NCBI GenBank assembly: GCA_022823105.1 | Contig: JAJDXU010000044.1 | Location: 1 to 8,581, forward strand | Length of the DNA: 8,581 nucleotides | From: Dehalococcoidia bacterium | GTDB taxonomy: Bacteria; Chloroflexota; Dehalococcoidia; Lucifugimonadales; UBA3495 | Direction: 5' to 3' | Part shown: piece after piece, positions 1-6,044 of the stretch | Position numbering within the stretch: position 1 is the stretch's first letter | Layout: every line of letters begins with the position of its first letter | Position numbers and translations under genes: made by a program | Notes under the pieces: generated by a model | Seen by the model: the letters and a program-made list of their open reading frames with translations, nothing else | The model's database searches: none | What the model was told of the DNA's origin: nothing

Positions 1-9
1 ACCCTATCC

Positions 10-34
10 TTTACATCCTGTGCATCGATGTAAA
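10..34. repeat. 8-bp inverted repeat upstream of the first gene
   Basis: TTTACATC at 10-17 is mirrored exactly by GATGTAAA at 27-34 around a 9-base spacer. The right arm also overlaps the palindrome CATCGATG at 23-30. It ends 22 bases before the start codon at 57, a usual place for a regulator-binding site, but no known operator is recognised. No convincing -10 box is visible, so the transcription start may lie elsewhere. It could be chance. Confidence 0.4.
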
Positions 35-56
35 ACTCCCCGTCAGAGGTAACCCC

Positions 57-389
57 ATGACCCTCTCCGAAATCCGCCGCCAGGTCAACGCCCTCAAGCG
101 CCGGTTCGCCCGCGAACTCGCCATCCTCAAACTCCGCCGCATCGCCGAGGCCATCTCCGACGAATGGGACCCCTCCGAACCCCCGGAACCCGGCGACGTC
201 ATCAGGCGCATCGCCGATGCCGGCTTCCTCCTCCCCACCTACGCCGACCTGGGCCGCTACCTCAAGGACATCCGGCTACGAGGTGATGTTCCCGAGTACG
301 AGGCCATCGTATTCAACCTCCTGCCCTGGGCCAGCCACGACCGCTACCGCGACTTTTTCCGCTGGGACCTTCCCGCCCCTGCGCGTTAG
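57..389 (+). CDS. Small hypothetical protein, 110 residues
   Basis: Function not recognised. The start at 57 is supported by AGAGGT at 45-50, six bases upstream. The N-terminal ~35 residues are a strongly basic, helical-looking segment rich in Arg, Leu and Ile. An acidic, proline-rich linker follows (DEWDPSEPPEPGD, about residues 35-47), then a compact C-terminal half with aromatic residues (LPTYADLGRYL, LLPWASHDRYRDFFRW). No signal peptide, membrane segment, cysteine or catalytic motif is seen. Codons end in C to an extreme degree compared with the hydrolase genes downstream, which fits either a highly adapted gene or a different origin. I recall small proteins of this shape as multi-copy hypotheticals in Chloroflexota genomes, but this is memory, not a search. 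It is separated by 181 bases from the next gene and is probably not part of that operon. Confidence 0.7.
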   Translation: MTLSEIRRQVNALKRRFARELAILKLRRIAEAISDEWDPSEPPEPGDVIRRIADAGFLLPTYADLGRYLKDIRLRGDVPEYEAIVFNLLPWASHDRYRDFFRWDLPAPAR

Positions 390-451
390 CCGTGCCCTCA
401 ACCCGGCTTGCGCCGATGACCGAAAGGCACTGGGATGGTGTCCGCCCCACG

Positions 452-481
452 TAGACCTGCGCCCGGGCGCCGTGTTAGATT
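452..481 (+). promoter_or_regulatory. Weak candidate promoter for the hydrolase operon, with a palindrome in its spacer
   Basis: TAGACC at 452-457 matches four of six bases of a -35 box, and TAGATT at 476-481 matches four of six of a -10 box, 18 bases apart. Between them lies the perfect 12-base palindrome GCGCCCGGGCGC (459-470), which could be an operator. The site is 90 bases upstream of the ATG at 571. The rest of the 390-570 gap shows no other feature. Both boxes are poor and the palindrome is all G and C, so chance is quite possible. Confidence 0.22.
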
Positions 482-570
482 ACGCACCGAATTCGCTCCC
501 ACGCCTTTCCGCGATGTCGTAGCGACGCGTGAACCGCTCTATGCGGTCATCAGTTGGGAAGGGAGGAACT

Positions 571-1494
571 ATGCCCAGAGCGCCAGCTGACCAGTATGTG
601 TCTCAGGTTCAAAGACCCGCCGATATTGACCGGTTTTGGGAAGACGTCCTCTCAGAGACCGCCGAAATCCCGCTGGATGCGGAAGTCATCCACGATCCAC
701 TGCGATCCACGGAACACATCGATGTTTACGAAGTTTTCTACACCAGCCTGGATCACGTGCGGATCGCAGGCTGGTATGCCGTGCCGCGCCAACGAGACGG
801 GAGTCTGCCTGGCCTGCTGCAGGTGCCCGGCTATAACATGGAACCCCCGGTGCCCAAGGCCTGGGCCGCCAAGGGCTACGCGGCGTTCAGCGTGGCGCCA
901 CGCGGCAAACTGCGCAGCAACAGCCAGTTCAACCCCGGCTACCCGGGCCTCCTCACCTACGCGATGGTTGACCGGAACACTTACTCCTACCGCGGGTTTT
1001 ACATGGACGCATGCCGCGGCGTGGACTTCCTGCTCGGTCGTGACGAGGTGGACAGGGACCATATCGGCGTAACCGGCCACAGCCAGGGCGGGGGTTTGAC
1101 CGTTTCCACCGCGGCCCTGCGTCCTGAAATCAAAGCGGCCGCGGCCGGCGCTCCCTACCTGTGCGGGTACATGGATGCCATCGAATTGACCGACGCATAT
1201 CCCTACCAGGAGATTGCAGACTACCTGCGGCTGTATCCCGAGCGGCGCGAACAGGTGGAGAACACTCTGGCCTATTTCGACGGCATCAACCTGGCTCCCC
1301 GCATCACATGCCCCATCATCGTGAGCGTGGGACTGCAGGACAGCACGTGCCCGCCGGAGACCGGATTCGCCATGTTCGACGCCATCGCCAGCGACGACAA
1401 GCGCATGTACGCCTATGACGGCCACGGCCACGATGCCAACAACCATGAGCACGCGGCCATCGTGGACGCCTTCATGGCGAAACACCTCCAGTGA
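571..1494 (+). CDS. CE7-family (acetyl xylan esterase / cephalosporin C deacetylase-like) hydrolase
   Basis: A 307-residue alpha/beta hydrolase, close to the usual CE7 length of about 320. CE7 enzymes are cytoplasmic, often hexameric, and remove acetyl groups from small esters such as xylo-oligosaccharides or cephalosporin C. The start at 571 is chosen because GGGAGG at 561-566 sits just upstream; an in-frame start at 529 has no such site. The nucleophile elbow is GHSQGG with Ser171. The acid is Asp257 in VGLQDSTCPPE, 86 residues later, as in characterised CE7 enzymes. The base is His285 or His287 in DGHGHD. The family's RGQ motif near the oxyanion hole reads RGK here (111-113), so specificity may differ. 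No signal peptide is seen. It is probably the first gene of an operon with its co-linear homologue, which starts 39 bases after its stop. The family assignment is firm; the substrate is unknown. Confidence 0.9.
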   Translation: MPRAPADQYVSQVQRPADIDRFWEDVLSETAEIPLDAEVIHDPLRSTEHIDVYEVFYTSLDHVRIAGWYAVPRQRDGSLPGLLQVPGYNMEPPVPKAWAAKGYAAFSVAPRGKLRSNSQFNPGYPGLLTYAMVDRNTYSYRGFYMDACRGVDFLLGRDEVDRDHIGVTGHSQGGGLTVSTAALRPEIKAAAAGAPYLCGYMDAIELTDAYPYQEIADYLRLYPERREQVENTLAYFDGINLAPRITCPIIVSVGLQDSTCPPETGFAMFDAIASDDKRMYAYDGHGHDANNHEHAAIVDAFMAKHLQ

Positions 1495-1533
1495 TGCACG
1501 AGATTCCGACCTGATCCGGCGGTTGCTGACACC

Positions 1534-2451
1534 ATGACCACGACTACGAACACGCATCCAAACGATTTCGACGGTTATTGGCAGGACGTGCTGAATGAGT
1601 TGGCCGCCGTTCCGTCCGCGCCGGAGGTCGAGGAAATCCCGCTGCGTTCCACGGACTTCGCCACGGCCTACGCCGTTCGTCTCACTTCTATCGGGCCGTA
1701 CCGGTTGTATGGTTACCTGAGCATTCCCAGGGGCGATGGCCGGTTCCCGGCCCGTTACTATCTGCCGCGTTACGGCAGTGTCGTCGACCTGGTGCCGCAG
1801 GGCACCGCCAACGGCCAACGGCGGGGCCACGTCACTTTTGCCATCTGCGTTCGCGGCCAACGCCTGGCTGATCAACCGTATGCTGCCGCTTTTCCCGGCC
1901 TGCTGACCGACGGCATCGACAACCCTGCTACCTATGTGTACCGGGGCATTGTCGCCGACTGCGTTCGTGGACTGGAGTACCTGGCGAGCCGGCCGGAGGT
2001 CGACACGACACGCATCGCCGCCATTGGCAACGATCTGGCGTTCACATCCGCCGCGCTTTCCGCCCACGCCACGCACCTCGTTTGCACGCCGGCGATCATG
2101 TACGCCACCCTGGACCGGGCCCAGCGAACCGGTGCGTATCCATTGGAAGAGATCAATGACTACCTGCGCCTGTATCCGGACCGTGCGGAGGCCGTACAGC
2201 GAACCCTGTCCTACTACGACCTGCGCTGGTTTGCCTCGCGGGTGAATGCGACCTCGCTTATCATGGCTGGCGCCGCCGGATCAGCCCTGGACGCCGAAGG
2301 CCTCGGTCCGTTGACGCAAGCCCTGTCCGGTCGGACCGATGTACACGAGGCTGAACACTCCGGCTACAGGGACGGGCGGCACAGCGAAGAGTGGCTGTCT
2401 CGGCAGTTTGGTATGCCCGAGCCCAGCCTGCCGCCCCACTGGAGAGATTGA
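1534..2451 (+). CDS. CE7-like paralogue lacking the catalytic serine (probable pseudoenzyme)
   Basis: A 305-residue protein co-linear with the preceding CE7 protein from end to end: shared FW/YW-x-DVL near residues 14-20, PLRST, FPGLLT, TY-YRG, and DYLRLYP in the cap. The catalytic positions are changed. Where the neighbour has GHSQG this protein has GNDLA (165-169), putting Asp167 at the nucleophile. The acid position aligns with Gly249 (AGAAG). A His (275) remains near the base position. The family RGQ motif is intact at 107-109, although the active-looking neighbour has RGK. The open frame is full length, so this is not simple decay. It could be a structural or regulatory subunit in a mixed oligomer, a binding protein, or an enzyme with altered chemistry. 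Asp is the nucleophile in haloalkane dehalogenases and epoxide hydrolases, but the absent acid and small cap motifs give no support for that. No clear ribosome-binding site is seen before 1534. Confidence 0.85.
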   Translation: MTTTTNTHPNDFDGYWQDVLNELAAVPSAPEVEEIPLRSTDFATAYAVRLTSIGPYRLYGYLSIPRGDGRFPARYYLPRYGSVVDLVPQGTANGQRRGHVTFAICVRGQRLADQPYAAAFPGLLTDGIDNPATYVYRGIVADCVRGLEYLASRPEVDTTRIAAIGNDLAFTSAALSAHATHLVCTPAIMYATLDRAQRTGAYPLEEINDYLRLYPDRAEAVQRTLSYYDLRWFASRVNATSLIMAGAAGSALDAEGLGPLTQALSGRTDVHEAEHSGYRDGRHSEEWLSRQFGMPEPSLPPHWRD

Positions 2452-2455
2452 CGTC

Positions 2456-3229
2456 ATGCCCCACGTAAACCTGCCCGGCGTGGATCTTTGGTACGAGGAT
2501 ACCGGTGGACCGGGCATCCCCGTGATCCTGCTCCACGCGGCCACCGGCACCACCGAATGCTGGGTTCACCAGTTGCTCCCGTTCAACGCTGCCGGCTATC
2601 GCTGCATTTCATACGACCGGCGCACGTGGGGACGTTCGCGACCCACCGACGAATCCGAGCAGCCTGGATTCGTGGGAGACGATCTGCAAGGGCTGATCGA
2701 CCATCTGGGATTGGAACGTTTCCACCTGGTGGGAACCGCCGCCGGCGGCATCCCCGCCATTGACTATTCGCTCACTCATCCCGACCGGGTCCGCAGCCTG
2801 GTGGTCGCCAACACCATCGGCGGTGTCCAGGACCCGGAATACCTGGAAGTGCAGCAACGAATGCGCCCGCCCGAGATCCAGGCGTTGCCCCCTGAACTGC
2901 GCGAGTTGGGGCCGTCGTATCGCGGCTCCGACCCCGAAGGGGCGGCTCGTTGGCTGGAGATCGAGCAGAACAACCGACCCTACGGGTCGGTACCCAACCA
3001 ACCGGTGCGGGAACCCATAACTTACGCCCGGCTGGCCACCATGCGCGTACCAACCCTCGTGCTGTCCGGAAACGCCGATATCCTGGCGCCCCCGTTGCTC
3101 ATGCGCATGTTGGCGGATGCCATTCCCACCAGCAAGTTCGAGTCGCTGCCCGACGTCGGCCACGCCGGATTCTGGGAACGCCCCGAAGTGTGGAACGGGC
3201 TGGTGCTGGAGTTCATCGGCCAGCACTGA
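2456..3229 (+). CDS. Alpha/beta hydrolase-fold protein with Ala at the nucleophile position (RutD-like architecture)
   Basis: A 257-residue alpha/beta hydrolase. The start at 2456 follows the preceding stop by 4 bases and has GGAGAG at 2441-2446; a longer reading from 2339 would overlap the upstream gene by over 110 bases. Fold landmarks are present in order: strand IPVILLHAATGT (21-32), RRTWGRS (55-61), elbow LVGTAAGG (91-98), TMRVPTLVLSGNADILAPP with the acid Asp208, and LPDVGHAGFWERP with His236. The elbow residue that should be Ser is Ala95, encoded GCC at 2738-2740. Asp and His are kept, so only the nucleophile is missing. As I recall, E. coli RutD also has Ala there (GHALGG), and RutD acts with the RidA-family protein RutC; a RidA gene follows here. 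That makes a role in carbamate or aminoacrylate hydrolysis plausible, but other non-nucleophilic roles (lyase, cofactor-less oxygenase) are not excluded. Confidence 0.88.
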   Translation: MPHVNLPGVDLWYEDTGGPGIPVILLHAATGTTECWVHQLLPFNAAGYRCISYDRRTWGRSRPTDESEQPGFVGDDLQGLIDHLGLERFHLVGTAAGGIPAIDYSLTHPDRVRSLVVANTIGGVQDPEYLEVQQRMRPPEIQALPPELRELGPSYRGSDPEGAARWLEIEQNNRPYGSVPNQPVREPITYARLATMRVPTLVLSGNADILAPPLLMRMLADAIPTSKFESLPDVGHAGFWERPEVWNGLVLEFIGQH

Positions 3230-3262
3230 GCCCGACCCGGCAGACCAATAGGAGACATCAGC

Positions 3263-3730
3263 ATGGCCGAGGTGGAAGCAAGACTCGCCGAATTGGGTTA
3301 CGAACTGCCGCCGCCCCCTGATCCGGTGGGCAACTACCTGCCCATCACGCGCAGCGGCAACGTGATGTGGCTCGCCGGCGTCGGCTCTCGCATGGCCAAC
3401 GGCGACCGGATATCGGGCAAGTTGGGCGCGGACCTCACCGTCGAGCAGGGCTACGAGGCGGCGCGAATGTCCGCCCTGAACCTGCTGTCCCGCATGAAGG
3501 CCGAACTGGGCGACCTGGACCGGGTCACCCGCATCCTCAAGGTGGTGGGCATGGTGAACAGCGCGCCAACCTTCACCGAGCAGGCCGCCGTCGTCGACGG
3601 CGCGTCGGATCTGTTCGTGGCACTGTACGGTGACCGCGGCCGCCACTCCCGGTCCGCGCCCGGCATGGCCGCCCTGCCCGGCGACACCACCGTCATCTGC
3701 GACTGCGTCATCGAGGTGGACGGCGGCTGA
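3263..3730 (+). CDS. RidA/YjgF/YER057c/UK114-family protein
   Basis: A 155-residue member of the RidA superfamily, of the longer type (about 150 residues) rather than the 128-residue RidA. These cytoplasmic trimers hydrolyse reactive enamines/imines to ketones and ammonia, or act in degradation pathways as RutC does. Visible marks are the N-terminal LGYELPPPPDPVGNY, the strand VMWLAGVG (34-41), a helix ALNLLSRMKAELGDLDRV, the strand ILKVVGMVNSAP, and the C-terminal signature HSRSAPGMAALP, where Arg130 fits the conserved Arg of the ARSAVG motif. The start at 3263 has AGGAGA at 3250-3255. It is the last gene of the plus block, 33 bases behind the RutD-like hydrolase and 18 bases short of the opposing amidase stop. 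Membership is confident; the substrate is not known. Confidence 0.92.
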   Translation: MAEVEARLAELGYELPPPPDPVGNYLPITRSGNVMWLAGVGSRMANGDRISGKLGADLTVEQGYEAARMSALNLLSRMKAELGDLDRVTRILKVVGMVNSAPTFTEQAAVVDGASDLFVALYGDRGRHSRSAPGMAALPGDTTVICDCVIEVDGG

Positions 3731-3748
3731 TCTGCTCGTTCCAGGAGT

Positions 3749-5155
3749 CTACATCGGAGGCCGAGTTTCGTACCACTTGGCGTGCTGTTGGTAGGTGTAG
3801 GCAGCCTGGATCACTCCGGGCTCATCGAACGGCTTGCCCGCGATCTGCATCCCGATGGGCAGCCCACTCTCCGTGAACCCGCAGGGCACCGAGATGGCCG
3901 GCAGTCCGGTCACGTTGAACGGCGCGGTGAAGCTGCGCCCGCGCGCCGTGCTGACGGGATCGTATCCCTCGAACGCGGCCGCCGGCTGAGTCATGGTCGG
4001 CGTCACCAGGAAGTCCACCGTGCGCATCACCTCGGCAAACTCACGGCGGGCCAGCGTCCGCACGCGCTGGGCCTGCAGGTAGTCGGACGCGGACATCAGC
4101 GCCCCGATGCGGAACCGCTCGCGAACTATCGCGCCGAATTCCTGCGGGCGCGTCTTCAGGTTGGGCTCGTGGTAGGCGTAGGCCTCGCTGACCATGATGA
4201 CCGAGTTGGCCGCTCGCACATGCTCCAGGCTCGGCAGGGAGACCTCCTCCACGATTGCGCCCAGGCTCTCCAGCTCACCGATGGCTTTCTCCACTGTGGC
4301 GACGACCTCGGGGTTGACGCTGGGATCCGCGTCGAAGAAGTAATGGCGGGGCAATCCCAGCCGGACTCCGCGGATGCCCTCCCGCAATGAAAGCGAGTAA
4401 TCCGGCACCGGAGCCTTGCTGGAGGTGGGATCCTTGGGGTCGTGGCCGGCGATGGCCTGGAGCATGTAGGCCGTATCCTCAACCGTCCACGTCATGGGGC
4501 CGGCGTGGTCCTGCGACCAACTGAGGGTTACCACACCGGCACGGCTGACGCGGCCGTAGGTGGGTTTCAGGCCGACGATGCCGCACAGCGAAGCCGGCCC
4601 GCGTATCGATCCGCCGGTGCAGGAGCCCAGGGCTCCCAAAGCCTGGCCGGATGCCACCGAGGAACCGGAACCGCTGCTGGAGCCGCCGGTGATGTGCGCC
4701 AGGTTCCAAGGGTTGCAGGCCGGCTCGAAGGGCGTGGTCCAGTCGGGCCCGCCCAGCGCGAATTCGTGCATCGCCAGCTTGCCCAACAGGATGCCGCCAG
4801 CCTCCTTGAGGCGTGCCGTAGTGGTGGCGTCCTCAGTTGGAACCCGGTTGATGTCAACCTGCGAACCGGACGTGGTGCGCACGCCGGCGGTGTCATAAAG
4901 GTCCTTGAGCGCGAACGGAATGCCGTGCATGTGCCCGCGATATTCGCCGCGCAGGATCTCGGACTCAGCGACGCGGGCCTGTTCCATGGCGTCGTCTTCG
5001 AGCAGCATGATGAAGGAGTGCAGGCGGTCGTCGGTGTCGGCGATGCGGTCCAGGCAGGCGCGGGTGATCTCCACGGGCGATAGTTCGCCCTTGCGCATCA
5101 ACTCGCCAGCCTGGTGGATGGTCAGGAAGTGCAATGGTGTATCGGATGCAGCCAT
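3749..5155 (-). CDS. Amidase-signature family hydrolase (GatA/AtzE-like)
   Basis: A 468-residue amidase-signature enzyme, full length for the family, which hydrolyses amide (or carbamoyl) bonds through a Ser-cisSer-Lys triad. Lys84 lies in GIPFALKDLYDT; the glycine/serine-rich region begins ITGGSSSGSGSS with Ser159; the nucleophile is Ser183 in CTGGSIR. The 24-residue Ser159-Ser183 spacing equals that in fatty acid amide hydrolase. The segment LCGIVGLKPTYGRVS is also typical, and the C-terminal region has GLPAISVPCGF. The start at 5155 is supported by AAGGAG ten bases upstream. Two deviations are seen: Ser161 where most members have Gly, and Cys179 where the strand motif usually has Asp before the TGGS/IGGS turn. 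It is preceded by a GatC-like small gene 50 bases upstream. No gatB is visible, so this is more likely a catabolic amidase than part of the tRNA amidotransferase. Confidence 0.95.
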   Translation of the reverse strand: MAASDTPLHFLTIHQAGELMRKGELSPVEITRACLDRIADTDDRLHSFIMLLEDDAMEQARVAESEILRGEYRGHMHGIPFALKDLYDTAGVRTTSGSQVDINRVPTEDATTTARLKEAGGILLGKLAMHEFALGGPDWTTPFEPACNPWNLAHITGGSSSGSGSSVASGQALGALGSCTGGSIRGPASLCGIVGLKPTYGRVSRAGVVTLSWSQDHAGPMTWTVEDTAYMLQAIAGHDPKDPTSSKAPVPDYSLSLREGIRGVRLGLPRHYFFDADPSVNPEVVATVEKAIGELESLGAIVEEVSLPSLEHVRAANSVIMVSEAYAYHEPNLKTRPQEFGAIVRERFRIGALMSASDYLQAQRVRTLARREFAEVMRTVDFLVTPTMTQPAAAFEGYDPVSTARGRSFTAPFNVTGLPAISVPCGFTESGLPIGMQIAGKPFDEPGVIQAAYTYQQHAKWYETRPPM

Positions 5156-5205
5156 GATTTCGTTGCTCCTTGATCGACTGGGTACGTTGCCGTGATGAGA
5201 TATGG

Positions 5206-5406
5206 CTACGCTGCGGGCCAGTCAGGGTGGTACTCCACGATCATTTCGGTGGCGCCCAATTCGATCTCATGGCACTGCCGCGCGTAGGCGGCGTACAGGT
5301 CATACACCGGCTTGAGCGCCTCCACCTCCTCGCGGCTCATGCCGAGGCCGGCGCGGTCGCAAAGCTGCTGCAACTCATCGATGGACATTTCCGCTGGTTC
5401 GGGCAT
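5206..5406 (-). CDS. Small GatC/AtzG-like protein, probable amidase partner
   Basis: A 66-residue protein with an ideal ribosome-binding site (GGAGGT, six to seven bases before the ATG at 5406). It reads as an N-terminal helix (SIDELQQLCDRAGL), a turn, and a second long helix (SREEVEALKPVYDLYAAYAR), ending in an extended tail with EYHPDW. The pattern 'L-x-M/L-S/T-x-E-E-V-E-x-L ... Y' followed by an acidic tail matches GatC-type proteins, in which two helices and a tail wrap around the amidase subunit. AtzG, the small subunit that stabilises the amidase AtzE in cyanuric acid breakdown, has nearly the same size as I recall (about 68 residues). The position directly upstream of a lone amidase-signature gene on the same strand supports a partner role. 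Similarity is by pattern only, and other short helical proteins could look alike. Confidence 0.7.
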   Translation of the reverse strand: MPEPAEMSIDELQQLCDRAGLGMSREEVEALKPVYDLYAAYARQCHEIELGATEMIVEYHPDWPAA

Positions 5407-5485
5407 AACGGGACCTCCGGGTTTGGTCAGTGACTTGAGGTTGGTGCGCGCTCAGTTTGTCATTGACGGCGCGGCGTGGCAATAC

Positions 5486-5506
5486 CGTTAACGCCCGCCA
5501 ATATTG
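5486..5506. repeat. Pair of 8-base palindromes ahead of the amidase operon
   Basis: CGTTAACG (5486-5493) and CAATATTG (5499-5506) are perfect 8-base palindromes five bases apart, in the 104-base gap between the HEPN stop and the GatC-like gene on the minus strand. They are AT-rich at their centres in a GC-rich context and lie 80-100 bases before the start at 5406, where an operator or promoter would be expected. The nearest -35-like hexamer, TTGCCA on the minus strand, has no good -10 partner. The regulatory role is a guess. Confidence 0.25.
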
Positions 5507-5510
5507 AGGG

Positions 5511-6044
5511 TCAACCGCGGCTTCGACCCACCAGCAAATACGTGGCCAACAACCTGCGCTGCCGTGCCGCGATGTTGACGAACGCATCGGTTACGGCTTC
5601 GGCCCCATTGATCAGTCTAATCACCTGGGAGCGCGTAAACACGCTTCGGGGATTGTAGTCCGCGTCAAGACGATTCGCCTGTAGGCTACCAAACAGATTG
5701 GCGAAATCACGGATTTCAGGCATAGGGCTATGTTGTCGGTAGGACGCCAAACGGTCTTTCGCCGGTCGGTGATCAAGAGCGCGGTAGGCCTGGACCCAAA
5801 GATCGAGATCTCGTCCGGGTGGCGCTGCTCCGACGAAAGCGTCAGCGTTGCTGGCGCAGAGGGCGTGGAACATGCCGTAGTACGTCGTACTGACCGCCCG
5901 CTTGAGCATTGCCTGTCGTGGCCGGCCCGGCGACACTGTAGCGCCTGACCCGCCGGCCAGAACCCTTGCCGCGTCAAACAGATGCTGCCAATCCAAGGTT
6001 ATTCGTACTCCCAAGGCCTCTCGGATGTGGACATCCGGAGCCAC
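5511..6044 (-). CDS. HEPN-domain protein (UPF0332-like), toxin-like member of a gene pair
   Basis: Up to 177 residues. The core matches HEPN/UPF0332 proteins: helix QHLFDAARVLAG (20-31), the signature AVSTTYYGMFHALCA (50-64), YRALDH (87-92, an Arg-x3-His), a helix EIRDFANLFGSL, the conserved RLDADYNP (125-132), and helix SQVIRLINGAEAVTDAFVNIA. HEPN proteins are often RNases; the usual active motif is Arg-x4-6-His, so the x3 spacing is slightly off. The start is uncertain. GTG at 6044 overlaps the upstream gene by 46 bases with a weak AAGGA site; a TTG at 5996, two bases after the upstream stop TAA, would begin exactly at the core (LDWQHLF) and would fit stop-start coupling. The partner is the 110-residue protein just upstream. 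Function as a toxin is inferred from family and pairing only. Confidence 0.78.
   Translation of the reverse strand: MAPDVHIREALGVRITLDWQHLFDAARVLAGGSGATVSPGRPRQAMLKRAVSTTYYGMFHALCASNADAFVGAAPPGRDLDLWVQAYRALDHRPAKDRLASYRQHSPMPEIRDFANLFGSLQANRLDADYNPRSVFTRSQVIRLINGAEAVTDAFVNIAARQRRLLATYLLVGRSRG

Noticed and set aside
529..570. Earlier GTG start for the first CE7 gene
   Set aside because: The added residues include translated ribosome-binding sequence (GGGAGG at 561-566), which instead serves the ATG at 571.
652..2076. A 474-codon minus-strand open frame opposite both CE7 genes
   Set aside because: It spans two real genes and the gap between them, and its translation shows no recognisable motif; it is a product of codon bias.
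2339..2455. N-terminal extension of the third hydrolase
   Set aside because: It would lie inside the preceding gene, adds non-homologous sequence before the first strand, and has no ribosome-binding site, unlike the ATG at 2456.
3731..3748. Bidirectional terminator between the converging RidA and amidase genes
   Set aside because: The 18-base gap contains no inverted repeat or T-tract.
3749..5406. GatCA of the tRNA amidotransferase
   Set aside because: No gatB is nearby, the small protein is shorter than GatC (about 95 residues), and the context is catabolic.
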